This document shows positions 20,207 through 27,935 of a stretch of 64,000 nucleotides of DNA, piece by piece. Source of the stretch: DAHUYF01 sp035945115 (GTDB lineage: Bacteria > Pseudomonadota > Alphaproteobacteria > ATCC43930 > CGMCC-115725); assembly GCA_035945115.1 (NCBI GenBank), contig DASZAN010000225.1:11400-75399 (forward strand). The letters are read 5' to 3'. The notes below the pieces were generated by a model, which was given only the letters and a program-made list of their open reading frames with translations, made no database searches and was not told the DNA's origin. A program made the translations under genes and the position numbers. The first letter of the stretch is position 1. Every line of letters begins with the position of its first letter.

Positions 20207-20941
20207 CTAGCGATCGAGGGCAACGCGAACCCGATCCGCCGCATCCCGCACGAACCGCGCTTCGCGCCAGGACACTCCGACGGGCGCTCCCGGCGGCCGG
20301 CGCAGCGCGATGGCCATCGCGTGCTCGGGCAGGGCGCGGCACTCCTCCACATGCCATTCCCGCGCATCACCGCCCTCGATCGTCAGAGACAGCGGCTCGA
20401 GCGTGAAGGCAAACCGTTTCAGCGGCAGCGACAAGCCTTCGCCGATCGCCTTGATGATCGCTTCCTTGAGGGTCCAAAAGCGATAAAACGAGATCGCGCG
20501 GGAGGCGCCGTCAGCGGCGCGGAGTTGTGTGATCTCGGCTTCCGCGAAGTAGTGCTCGGCGAGTTCGAGGAGCGGCCGCGACGCATCCATCTGCTCCGCG
20601 TCGATGCCGATGTCGCAGCCATCGACGAGTGCACAGCCGACGAGACCGCGGGTGTGCGTCAGATTGAAGCGCAGCACCGGCATCCCCACCGGCGGCTCGA
20701 GCTCAGGCTTGCTGAAGTCATCGACGCGAAAGCCACCCTGCCAATCGCCCAACCGCGCGACCAACGCTGCCCGCAGCAGCGCATGCGCGGCCGAGAAGAT
20801 GAGCCGGTCGCGTTCGAAGTGGAAGCGCTTGCTGCGCCGCCTCTCGTCCTCATCGAGCAGATGCTGGAAGGCCGCCGAGCCTGCCGCCGCGTCTGACGGC
20901 ACGCGCGCGTAATAGACGAGGGCGTCGACGGCTCCTCCCAC
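20207..20941 (-). CDS. 4'-phosphopantetheinyl transferase superfamily protein (Sfp type)
   Basis: A 244-residue two-domain PPTase that would transfer phosphopantetheine from CoA to a carrier-protein serine. The metal/CoA motif is GIDAE at residues 112-116, with FWTLKEAIIKA at 155-165 as the second signature and FNLTHTRGLV at about 92 as motif 1. The length is typical of Sfp/HetI proteins rather than AcpS. It has a GTG start 15 bp after the SDR stop. No PKS, NRPS or carrier protein is in the window, so its target is unknown. Confidence 0.92.
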   Translation of the reverse strand: MGGAVDALVYYARVPSDAAAGSAAFQHLLDEDERRRSKRFHFERDRLIFSAAHALLRAALVARLGDWQGGFRVDDFSKPELEPPVGMPVLRFNLTHTRGLVGCALVDGCDIGIDAEQMDASRPLLELAEHYFAEAEITQLRAADGASRAISFYRFWTLKEAIIKAIGEGLSLPLKRFAFTLEPLSLTIEGGDAREWHVEECRALPEHAMAIALRRPPGAPVGVSWREARFVRDAADRVRVALDR

Positions 20942-20956
20942 GCCAGCCGATCCGAC

Positions 20957-21757
20957 TCAGCCGACCTTGATGAGCGCGCCGCCGTCCACCGGCAAAGCGA
21001 CGCCGGTAATGAAGGAGGCTTCGTCCGAGGCGAGAAAGAGCGCGGCATTCGCCACGTCCCAGGCGGTGCCCATCTTGCCGCGCAAGGGCACGCGTGCGTC
21101 GCGCTCGGCCGCGACCTCGGCGCGCGAGCGCCCCGACGCGCGGGCCCGCGTGTCGACCGCCATGGGCGTGTCCATCAGGCCCGGGAGGATCGTGTTGGCG
21201 CGGATGCCGTAGGCGGCGTTCTGGATTGCCACCTGCTGGGTGAAGGCGATGAGGCCCGCCTTTGTCGCCTTGTAGGCGACATAAGGATAATTCTCCCAGG
21301 CGGCGACCGAGGAGATGGTGAGGATCACGCCCGATCGCTGCCGGCGCATGATGGGGAGAGCGTGCTTCACCGCCATGATGGCGCCGCGGAGATTGATGGC
21401 GGCGACACGGTCGAACGCGGCTTCGCTGATCTCGAGCGGCGGCGCGTCGCCGCCGGCGATGCTGACGCCGACATTGTAGTGCAGGATGTCGAGGCGCCCC
21501 CAGCGTTTCTCCGCCGCGGCGATCGCGGCGGCGAGCGATGCCTCGGACGTGACGTCAGCCTCGAAGGGCACGCACTCGCCGCCTTCCTTTTTCGCCGTTA
21601 CCGCGGTCTCCTCAGCCGAGGCGAGATTGCGATCGACGGCAAGGACCTTGGCTCCCTCCTGGGCAAAGCGCAGCACCGCGGCGCGGCCGTTGCCCATGCC
21701 CTCGCCGGGGCTTTGGCCGGCGCCGATGACGATCGTGATTTTTCCTTGAAGGCGCAT
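20957..21757 (-). CDS. SDR family oxidoreductase
   Basis: A 266-residue short-chain dehydrogenase. The Rossmann motif is variant, IGAGQSPGEGMGNG (residues 10-23), with a longer glycine loop than the usual TGxxxGIG. The catalytic Ser is near 149, Tyr162 and Lys166 are in YKATK, and NTILPGLMDTPM follows. AAGGAG lies 8 nt before the ATG at 21757, which is preferred over the GTG three codons earlier. It is the middle gene of an SMP-30/SDR/PPTase run on the minus strand. The substrate is unknown; sugar-acid or aromatic-alcohol oxidation would fit the neighbours. Confidence 0.88.
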   Translation of the reverse strand: MRLQGKITIVIGAGQSPGEGMGNGRAAVLRFAQEGAKVLAVDRNLASAEETAVTAKKEGGECVPFEADVTSEASLAAAIAAAEKRWGRLDILHYNVGVSIAGGDAPPLEISEAAFDRVAAINLRGAIMAVKHALPIMRRQRSGVILTISSVAAWENYPYVAYKATKAGLIAFTQQVAIQNAAYGIRANTILPGLMDTPMAVDTRARASGRSRAEVAAERDARVPLRGKMGTAWDVANAALFLASDEASFITGVALPVDGGALIKVG

Positions 21758-21780
21758 GAGCGGCACTCCTTGTTGCTCGA

Positions 21781-22638
21781 TCAGGGCAAGCCGGCGCCGG
21801 ACACGTCGACGCGAACGGCCTCGATGCGGCCGTCACGCTTCTCCGCCATGCCGGGTCCACTGCCGGTGCTAGTGCATAAGAAAAGATGGCGGCGATCCTT
21901 GCCGCCGAGCATGCAGGCGAAAACAGTGCGCTCAGTTGTAATCGTATGCGCAACGGTGCCGCCCTCGCGGACGCGGATGACGCGGCGGCTGCGCGCGTCG
22001 GCGACCCAGACCGCACCCTCGGCATCGAGGCAGATGCCGTCGGGAAAACAATCCGGCAGCGCCGCAAAGAGGCGACGCTGGCCAAGCGCACCGTCACGGT
22101 CGATTGCGAAGGCGGTGAGGCGATGGGCATAGGTCTCGGCGACGATGAGGGTCCCGCCGTCGGGGGTGATCACCATGCCGTTCGGGAACATGAGCTCGTC
22201 CGCGACCCGATGGACGCTGCCATCGGGATCGACGCGGATGAGGCAGGTGCTGCGCGGCGATTCGCCGGCATGGCGGTCGAAGCCGAAATTGCCGATATAG
22301 GCGCGGTCGGCGGCATCGACGACCATGTCGTTGCAAGGGCCGGTCGCGAGCGTGCCAAGCTCCGCGACCGTGTGTAGTGCGCTCCCGTCGAAGGCGAGGA
22401 GCCGGCGGTCCAGCATGGAGACCACCAGCATTGTCCCATCGCGTCGCCAGCCGAGGCCGGAGGGCCGCTGCGGCACGTGGACGACGGTCTCGGCGCGCCC
22501 ATCGGCCGTGAGGGTGAGCACGCGCTCAGTGTAGAAATCGGAAAACCAGAGCTCGTCGTGCCGCCAGCGCGGCGCCTCGGGGAAGGTGAGACCGCTCAGC
22601 AGCACCTCGATCGCGCCCTCGCTTCCTGCGTCGGACAA
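21781..22638 (-). CDS. SMP-30/gluconolactonase/LRE family protein
   Basis: A six-bladed beta-propeller lactonase-like protein, 285 residues from a TTG start that has GGGAGG 7 nt upstream. The metal-site Glu is in GLTFPEAPRW near residue 20, the Asn in GPCNDMVVDAADRAYIGNFGF near 110, and the Asp in FPDGICLDAEGAVWVADA near 210, all typical of SMP-30 enzymes that open sugar or other lactones. Longer in-frame starts exist up to 22752 but add a non-homologous, Arg-rich tail. It is followed by the SDR gene after 23 bp. Confidence 0.85.
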   Translation of the reverse strand: MSDAGSEGAIEVLLSGLTFPEAPRWRHDELWFSDFYTERVLTLTADGRAETVVHVPQRPSGLGWRRDGTMLVVSMLDRRLLAFDGSALHTVAELGTLATGPCNDMVVDAADRAYIGNFGFDRHAGESPRSTCLIRVDPDGSVHRVADELMFPNGMVITPDGGTLIVAETYAHRLTAFAIDRDGALGQRRLFAALPDCFPDGICLDAEGAVWVADARSRRVIRVREGGTVAHTITTERTVFACMLGGKDRRHLFLCTSTGSGPGMAEKRDGRIEAVRVDVSGAGLP

Positions 22639-22752
22639 TCGCAACCTCCCTCGTCGTCGAGGACTCGCTCGCGACATCTCTTGATTGATCCTACCAAGTG
22701 TGTCCCAGCGGACGAAGAGGGTGAGCGGTGCGCGAAAAGAGCGGATCATCAT

Positions 22753-22771
22753 GCGCGCACTGCGCGCTTTT
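22753..22771 (+). terminator. GC hairpin followed by TTTT
   Basis: GCGCGC, a 3-nt ACT loop and GCGCGC form a perfect 6-bp stem, followed at once by TTTTA on the plus strand. It has the look of an intrinsic terminator but lies upstream of the minus-strand SMP-30 gene and before a small plus-strand gene, so no obvious transcript ends here. The rest of the 22639-22895 gap shows nothing I can name. Confidence 0.35.
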
Positions 22772-22895
22772 ACTTGAGCTGCTGCGGATTCCAGGGGAAA
22801 AGCTTGTGGAAATAGCGAGTCGCCTCAACATTGCCCCGTGCGGATGGGTAAGCCCAGGCAGTAATCAGGGCTCGTACATAAAAAAAACCGGGGAC

Positions 22896-23093
22896 ATGGA
22901 AATGAAGGATGTTTTGGTGGGGACGATTGGTATTGCTTTGAAGCGCTTGCCGACGATGGCGGCGGCGCGACGCGCGTTGGCGGAAGATTTGCGCCGACTG
23001 CACCGCGCCAATCCGGCGCTCGCGCGTCAACTCATGAAGCGCATGCGCAGCGAAGACCGGCCGTACGGCCGACGTCTGATCGAAGCGGCCTGA
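22896..23093 (+). CDS. Small basic protein of unknown function
   Basis: A 65-residue protein (MEMKDVLVGTIGIALKRLP...). It is amphipathic and Arg-rich in its second half (RALAEDLRRLHRANPALARQLMKRM), suggesting two helices. The codon pattern is consistent with coding, but the ribosome site (CGGGGAC) is weak and the ATG at 22902 is an alternative. It converges with the membrane-protein gene, separated by a hairpin. No family recognised. Confidence 0.5.
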   Translation: MEMKDVLVGTIGIALKRLPTMAAARRALAEDLRRLHRANPALARQLMKRMRSEDRPYGRRLIEAA

Positions 23094-23095
23094 GA

Positions 23096-23114
23096 CGCGC
23101 GGCTTAGCCGCGCG
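23096..23114. terminator. Bidirectional hairpin between convergent genes
   Basis: A perfect palindrome (CGCGCGGCT, T, AGCCGCGCG) lies exactly between the stop of the small plus-strand gene and the stop of the minus-strand membrane-protein gene, and it contains the latter's TAA. It has no T-run but is well placed for a bidirectional terminator. Confidence 0.4.
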
Positions 23115-23469
23115 GCGATTCGGCCGCGCGGCGGCCGAGCTTCGGTGCAGTCGCGCTGGAGCGAAGACTGCGTCGGGTGCGCGCCACGACGATGCCGACG
23201 AGGAGCGCCAAAAGCGACGGCAGAATGCCGTAAATCACGGTGTCAAGCAGTGTGCGCAACGGCGCGCGGAAGAAGTCGCCGTGGAGAAGGCCGAGCAACA
23301 CCATGGGGCCGATCCAAGCCGTCGTCGCCAGCACCCAGAGCCAAACGAAAATCCGTCCCCAGGTCACCACGACGCGCCGCTGCTCGATGTAGTCGAGCCA
23401 TTTGTGGAATGCCGCCACGGCGGAAAAAACGAAGACGACGAACAGTACCAGCTTCAACAGCGCCAACAT
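23104..23469 (-). CDS. Small integral membrane protein of unknown function
   Basis: A 121-residue protein with three hydrophobic segments: residues 3-20 (LLKLVLFVVFVFSAVAAF), 38-62 (IFVWLWVLATTAWIGPMVLLGLL) and 77-97 (VIYGILPSLLALLVGIVVA). A basic Arg-rich tail follows (RTRRSLRSSATAPKLGRR), probably cytoplasmic. No conserved motif is recognised. It stands alone on its strand, convergent with the small gene before it and divergent from the secreted-protein gene at 23660. Confidence 0.65.
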   Translation of the reverse strand: MLALLKLVLFVVFVFSAVAAFHKWLDYIEQRRVVVTWGRIFVWLWVLATTAWIGPMVLLGLLHGDFFRAPLRTLLDTVIYGILPSLLALLVGIVVARTRRSLRSSATAPKLGRRAAESPRG

Positions 23470-23659
23470 GCGGGTCTCGCTTGGATCGCCAGATGAGCAA
23501 TCCGCCCTTCGCTACGCCGGCCTGCCGTTCAGCCTTGCCGCGAACGAAGGCATCGCCGCATCACGAAGAAGTAGAGCGGCCTCGCTGTCAAGTCGAAAGA
23601 TTGTGTGTTTATTCGGTTCGCCGCCGGCGTAAGATCACGCGCGGGAAGGGGCGAAGACG

Positions 23660-24016
23660 ATGCGGCGATCGCCATGGTTGATCGTCGGGCTATGGCTCGT
23701 CGCCGTGGCGCGGCCGGCGGCGGCCGAGAGCTGCGCCGTGCAAATCGGCAACGGCGGCGATGTCGTGCTCATCAGCGTCACGGTTCGCGCCGAGTTCGCA
23801 CCGCCGGGGTCGGCGGCGGACCACAATCTATCGGTGGCGCTGCCGCGCGAGCTCGCCAAGAACGAGGTCGTCGCCATCCGCTGGGAGTGCCCTAGCAGCA
23901 ATATCTCCTATACCGCCACCGGCATGTTCCGGAACGGCATCACCGCGACCACGGAGCCGTTCAAGCCGCAGCCGATGTTTCCCTCGGGCGTCCTCGACAC
24001 CGCCTGGCTTCGCTAA
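23660..24016 (+). CDS. Secreted protein of unknown function
   Basis: A 118-residue protein with a clear Sec signal peptide (MRRSPWLIVGLWLVAVARPAAA, cleavage before ESCAVQ). The mature part of about 96 residues contains two Cys (ESCAVQ and WECPSSN) that could form a disulfide, and has an alternating beta-strand-like pattern. No family recognised. It converges with the TonB-like gene, with 9 bp between stops. Confidence 0.6.
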   Translation: MRRSPWLIVGLWLVAVARPAAAESCAVQIGNGGDVVLISVTVRAEFAPPGSAADHNLSVALPRELAKNEVVAIRWECPSSNISYTATGMFRNGITATTEPFKPQPMFPSGVLDTAWLR

Positions 24017-24025
24017 GCGACGACC

Positions 24026-24712
24026 TCAGCGCCCTTCCGGTGCCCAGGTGAAGGTGACGGGGACGTGTAGGTCGCGACCCGCGTCCGCGGAGGGCTCGAA
24101 GCCGCCCATGCTGCCATTGCGGATCATCGCCTCGCCGCTGGCGTCGTAGCTCGTGTCCCCCGAGGAGTGCGTCAGCGTGACCGAGCGGATCTGCCCGCGC
24201 GCGTCGACCACGACGTCATAGACCGAGACCCCCGGCATCAGGTCGGAGGGCGTCGCGCCCTCGTGCACCACAGGCTTCGGCCGCTCCACCGGCACCCGCG
24301 GCTTCTTGCTCGAGCTCGGGGCGGTCGGCTTCGCGGCCGGCGGGCTCGGCGGCTTGACGTCGTCGAGCCGCGGCGGTGGCGCGAGGGCAGGTGGGGTGAA
24401 CGCCGCCGTCTTTTCGTCGTCCGACGGCGCCAGCGGGGTTGGTTCGGGTGCTCGCAGAGTTGCAGGGGATCGCTCAGGCTGCGGCAGCGCCGGCATGCGA
24501 AGAGGCTCTTTCGCCGGGAGTTTCTCGGTTGCCACCAGCGCCACGGCCACGACATGCTGCTCCGGCTCAGGTTCCGGACGCCACCATTCGATCAGCAGCA
24601 AGCACAGGGCAAGATGAAGCGTCAGCGCGGCGATGAGCGCCCACTTACCGGGCCAACCGCGTCGTCCAGTCTCGATTTCTCCGCCTCTATCTCGTCCTTG
24701 TCGTGCCACCAT
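24026..24712 (-). CDS. TonB-like energy transducer protein
   Basis: A 228-residue protein with TonB architecture: a short cytoplasmic N-terminus, one membrane anchor (about residues 25-47, WALIAALTLHLALCLLLIEWW), a long Pro/Ala/Lys-rich periplasmic spacer (about 48-150), and a C-terminal domain with VSVYDVVVDARGQIRSVTLTHSSGD, the YDxxVxxxGxVxxxxxxxSSG pattern of TonB/TolA-like domains. No ExbB/ExbD or TonB-dependent receptor is encoded nearby, so its energising partners must lie elsewhere. The start is taken as the ATG at 24712; a longer open frame upstream lacks sensible coding. Confidence 0.75.
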   Translation of the reverse strand: MVARQGRDRGGEIETGRRGWPGKWALIAALTLHLALCLLLIEWWRPEPEPEQHVVAVALVATEKLPAKEPLRMPALPQPERSPATLRAPEPTPLAPSDDEKTAAFTPPALAPPPRLDDVKPPSPPAAKPTAPSSSKKPRVPVERPKPVVHEGATPSDLMPGVSVYDVVVDARGQIRSVTLTHSSGDTSYDASGEAMIRNGSMGGFEPSADAGRDLHVPVTFTWAPEGR

Positions 24713-24791
24713 ATCGCAACAGTTGTGCGGGAGCGGAGTTCCCCTCGTTTTCGCGATGACACGGCCGTGCGAGGGGTGGGCGCAGCGCGAG

Positions 24792-27020
24792 TCAGGGGGC
24801 GGTGACCGGCGTGTCCACCGGCCGCGGCGCCACCACCGCGGGCGGCATCCGTTCATAGGCAGCGATGCGGGCAAGATAGACGTCGTAAAGCGGCGCAAGC
24901 TCGGGATCGAAGCCGCGGCAGCGCTCGATCTGCGCCCGCGCCTCGCGCCACTCGCGTGCCCGATAGGCGCCGAGCATGCGCTGATGCTCGGCGCGGAAGG
25001 CGAGAAAGCGGGGATCGGCGCCGAGTTCGCGGCCACCCAAGAGAGCGAAGACGCGCGTCATGTCGCGCTTGCCCTTCACCGCGACGAGGTCGAGCTCGAG
25101 CAAGGCATAGCCACTGGCGAGCCGCTCGGTCGCCTCGCCGATGACGATCGGCACGCCGTAATTCTTGGATTCTCCTTCGAGGCGAGAGGCGAGATTGACG
25201 GCGTCGCCGAGGACGGAATATTCGAAGTGCTCTTCCCAGCCGAAATTGCCGACGATGCAGTCGCCGGTGTTGATGCCGATGCCGGATTCGAGGCGGAAGC
25301 TCAGGCCTTCGACAGTGCCGGCCTCCGCCGCGAGCTCGGCGTTGAGTTCCGTCAACGCGCGCCGCATGGCGAGTGCGGTGTCCAAGGCGTGCGCGGCATG
25401 CGCGGCATCGTCGAGTGGTGCGTTCCAGAAGGCCATGATGCAGTCACCGATGTACTTGTCGACCGTGCCGCCGCTCGCATGCACCGCCGCCGACATACGC
25501 GCGAGGAAGCGGTTGACGACATCGGTGAGCGCCTCGGGATGCGCCTTGCAGCGCTCGGCGATCGTCGTGAAACCGCGGAGGTCGGAAAAGAGGAACGTCA
25601 TCTGCCGCAATTGGCCGCCGAGCCGGAGCTTCGAGGGATCCTTCGCCAGCTCCTCCACCAGCGGCTTCGGCAGATAGCGGCTGAATTGCTGGCGGACACG
25701 GCGACGCTCGCGCTCGGTCTCGAGCTGGTTCAGGAGAGAGGCAGTGAGGTAGACAGCGAGCGCGACGAGAGAGGGATAGACGGGCGCGATGAGGAGGTGC
25801 GCTTGGCTGAAGGAGATCCAGGATACGCCAAGCGCTGCGGCGACCACCGTGCCGCCGAAGATGGCGCTCGCGGCTGGGCCAAAGCGCGGCAGTCCCAAAG
25901 CCAGCGCGAGTCCCAAGGCGAGCATATAGAACAGCTCGGCACCGGGCGCCCAATCAGGACGGCGGAGAAAATCCTGAAGCAGGGTCTGCTCGACGATTTG
26001 CGCATGCACCTCGACCCCGGGGACGCTGGCGCTGAGCGGTGTGGCGCGTAGGTCGGTGAGCCCAGCGGCGCCGATGCCGACGAACACGATGTTGCCCCGG
26101 AGTGCGTCCACCGGCACGCTGCCGTCGAAGATGCGCCAAGCGGGAATGGTGCGCTCGGCGATGCGGCCGGTGTCGTAAAGCCAGAGCGCACCGGACGCGT
26201 CGGTCTCGGCGGCGACGGCGCCGATGCGCACGCTCGTGATGCCGGTCTTCTTGCCGAACGAGACGACGCCGCTCGCGCCCGACGCTTTGACGATATAGGT
26301 GCTGGCGTGCTGTGCCACGCGCAAGGCCTCGGCGGCGAGCGAGGGATAAAGCGCATTGCCGACGCCCAGCACCAGCGGCACGCGGCGCACGATGCGATCT
26401 TTGCCGAGAACGAGGTCGAGGCCGCCATTGCCCGCCGCTGCCGCCTCGATCACCGGCAAGTCGGTGACAGCGCTCTCCGCGCGCGGCACGAATTGAGCCG
26501 GATCGTCGCCGGCCTGCGACCAGCCCGCCTTAGCTTCCGGTATCCGCCCGCTGCCTCCGGTTTGACTAAGGATGAAGCCGGTCACCACTGGCATCCCGGC
26601 TATTGCGTCGGCGAGCGCACGGTCGTGATCTGGAAGAGCGGCCACCCAGCGGCTGACATCGCCAGGCGCGTCGGCAAGCTCTGGGAGCACGCGCGCCGGC
26701 GAAGTACGGTCGGGCTCCGCCAGCACCATATCGAGCGCGATCGCCGCCGGCTGGGAGTCGTTGATGCGAGCAATGAGCTGCGCCAGCTGGGTGCGAGGCC
26801 AGGGCCATTGCCCAAGCTTCTCGAGGCTTTGATCGTCGATGTCGACAACGCGCACCGGGAGCGGCTGGTAGGCGCGCGGCTTCAGCTCCTGAAGAACATC
26901 GAAATAGCGCGCTTCAAGTTCGCGCAGCGCCGGCGGGTCGGAGGGCAACACCACGCGGACGGCGAGGCCGAGCGCCAGCACCAATAACGAAATCGTCACA
27001 TTCCGCCCGTGCTTACCCAT
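24792..27020 (-). CDS. CHASE2-domain adenylate/guanylate cyclase
   Basis: A 742-residue membrane receptor cyclase. An N-terminal anchor (residues 8-26) leads into a periplasmic CHASE2 sensor (about 30-340, opening with LEARYFDVLQELKP and VDIDDQSLEKLGQWPWPRTQ). Three membrane helices follow (about 350-425), then a coiled linker and a class III cyclase domain (about 470-640). Metal-binding Asp are in FSDLRGF (about 476) and YIGDCIMAFW (about 524), Lys in VDKYIGD, and GDAVNLASRLEG supplies the Asn/Arg pair. All catalytic residues are present, so it should make cAMP (or cGMP). A CRP-like site lies 85 bp upstream, in the space shared with the FecR gene. Confidence 0.93.
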   Translation of the reverse strand: MGKHGRNVTISLLVLALGLAVRVVLPSDPPALRELEARYFDVLQELKPRAYQPLPVRVVDIDDQSLEKLGQWPWPRTQLAQLIARINDSQPAAIALDMVLAEPDRTSPARVLPELADAPGDVSRWVAALPDHDRALADAIAGMPVVTGFILSQTGGSGRIPEAKAGWSQAGDDPAQFVPRAESAVTDLPVIEAAAAGNGGLDLVLGKDRIVRRVPLVLGVGNALYPSLAAEALRVAQHASTYIVKASGASGVVSFGKKTGITSVRIGAVAAETDASGALWLYDTGRIAERTIPAWRIFDGSVPVDALRGNIVFVGIGAAGLTDLRATPLSASVPGVEVHAQIVEQTLLQDFLRRPDWAPGAELFYMLALGLALALGLPRFGPAASAIFGGTVVAAALGVSWISFSQAHLLIAPVYPSLVALAVYLTASLLNQLETERERRRVRQQFSRYLPKPLVEELAKDPSKLRLGGQLRQMTFLFSDLRGFTTIAERCKAHPEALTDVVNRFLARMSAAVHASGGTVDKYIGDCIMAFWNAPLDDAAHAAHALDTALAMRRALTELNAELAAEAGTVEGLSFRLESGIGINTGDCIVGNFGWEEHFEYSVLGDAVNLASRLEGESKNYGVPIVIGEATERLASGYALLELDLVAVKGKRDMTRVFALLGGRELGADPRFLAFRAEHQRMLGAYRAREWREARAQIERCRGFDPELAPLYDVYLARIAAYERMPPAVVAPRPVDTPVTAP

Positions 27021-27104
27021 CTCGGCTCCAATCCCGTCCGCCTCAAGATGGTCGTTCGCTTACCTGCCGAAGCGCAAGTCCCGCGAGAGCAGTACACGCT
27101 CGCC

Positions 27105-27120
27105 TGTGAACCGCGTCACT
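27105..27120. promoter_or_regulatory. CRP-like operator (TGTGA-N6-TCACt)
   Basis: TGTGAACCGCGTCACT matches the CRP half-site pair TGTGA-N6-TCACA at 9 of 10 positions. It lies in the divergent space between the CHASE2 cyclase start (27020) and the FecR gene start (27201), so it could serve either. It is one of at least six such palindromes in intergenic DNA of this window. Confidence 0.5.
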
Positions 27121-27200
27121 ATTCGATTGATTAAATTCCAACTATGGTTACTCTACTAGAGATTATAAAAAGAACGCCCGTTGTTGTGAGGAAAAGCGTG

Positions 27201-27920
27201 ATGATTTCGCCGATCTGGGGTGCGGCGAGACGATGCAGTCTCGTGGCGTTGCTGCTTGCGAGCGCCGTCTTGCCAAGTCTTGCCGCGGGCGAAATCGGCA
27301 AGACCATTGTCGTTGTTCGCACCGTCACGGGCACGCTCGCGACCGAGGTGCGACAGCTCGTCATCAATGATGGAGTGGCGCAGAACGAGCTCATCGCCAC
27401 CGCGGCCGACGCCGCGTCCGAGATCGAGTTCGTCGACGGTACCAAGCTGACGCTCGGTCCGCGCGCCCGCGTCGTGCTCGACAAGTTCGTTTACGATTCC
27501 GATCCCTCGAAGGGCGCCTTCTTCCTGTCGGTGAGCGAGGGGGTGTTCCGTTTCGTTACCGGCACGATGGCGCATCAATCCTATTCGATCAAAACCCCAA
27601 ACGGCACGATCGGTGTGCGCGGCACGGTCTTCAACATGCTCGTGTTCTCTGACAGCAGCATCGTGCAAGTCGTCGACGGCCAGGTGTTCGGTACTGCCGC
27701 CGACGGTACGCCGCGCACGTTCGTCCGCGGTGAATACTTCACCATGAGGCAGTCGACGGGACCGAGCGGCCACGATGACAAGACCGCGATCGACGCCCAG
27801 GTGGCGCTGATGGACTACTACGTCAACGGCCAGCAATTCGCCGGCTTCGGCCTCGGCAGCACGCCGCAAACGCCCATTTTCCCACGCTCGAACACGTCGG
27901 TCAGTCCGACGAGACCCTAA
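27201..27920 (+). CDS. FecR-domain periplasmic protein
   Basis: A 239-residue secreted protein with a signal peptide (ISPIWGAARRCSLVALLLASAVLPSLAAG). The FecR domain runs over about residues 35-150: LIATAADAASEIEFVDGTKLTLGPRARVVLDKFVYD, then GVFRFVTGTMAHQSYSIKTPNGTIGVRGTVF, with the typical TPNGTIGVRGTxF motif. It lacks a membrane anchor and an anti-sigma segment, so it is not a sigma regulator but a FecR-like beta-solenoid of the kind often paired with CHASE2 cyclases. GAGGAAA precedes the ATG at 27201. The O-antigen-ligase gene follows after 15 bp. Confidence 0.85.
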   Translation: MISPIWGAARRCSLVALLLASAVLPSLAAGEIGKTIVVVRTVTGTLATEVRQLVINDGVAQNELIATAADAASEIEFVDGTKLTLGPRARVVLDKFVYDSDPSKGAFFLSVSEGVFRFVTGTMAHQSYSIKTPNGTIGVRGTVFNMLVFSDSSIVQVVDGQVFGTAADGTPRTFVRGEYFTMRQSTGPSGHDDKTAIDAQVALMDYYVNGQQFAGFGLGSTPQTPIFPRSNTSVSPTRP

Positions 27921-27935
27921 GCGAAAGGGTCACGC

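Noticed and set aside
22675..22700. FNR/FixK-type box near TTGATTGATC
   Set aside because: Only one half-site (TTGAT) is good; the other half does not match ATCAA at the right spacing.
27126..27141. FNR-like box TTGAT-N4-TTCCAA upstream of the FecR gene
   Set aside because: The second half-site does not fit; the CRP-like site next to it is clearly better.
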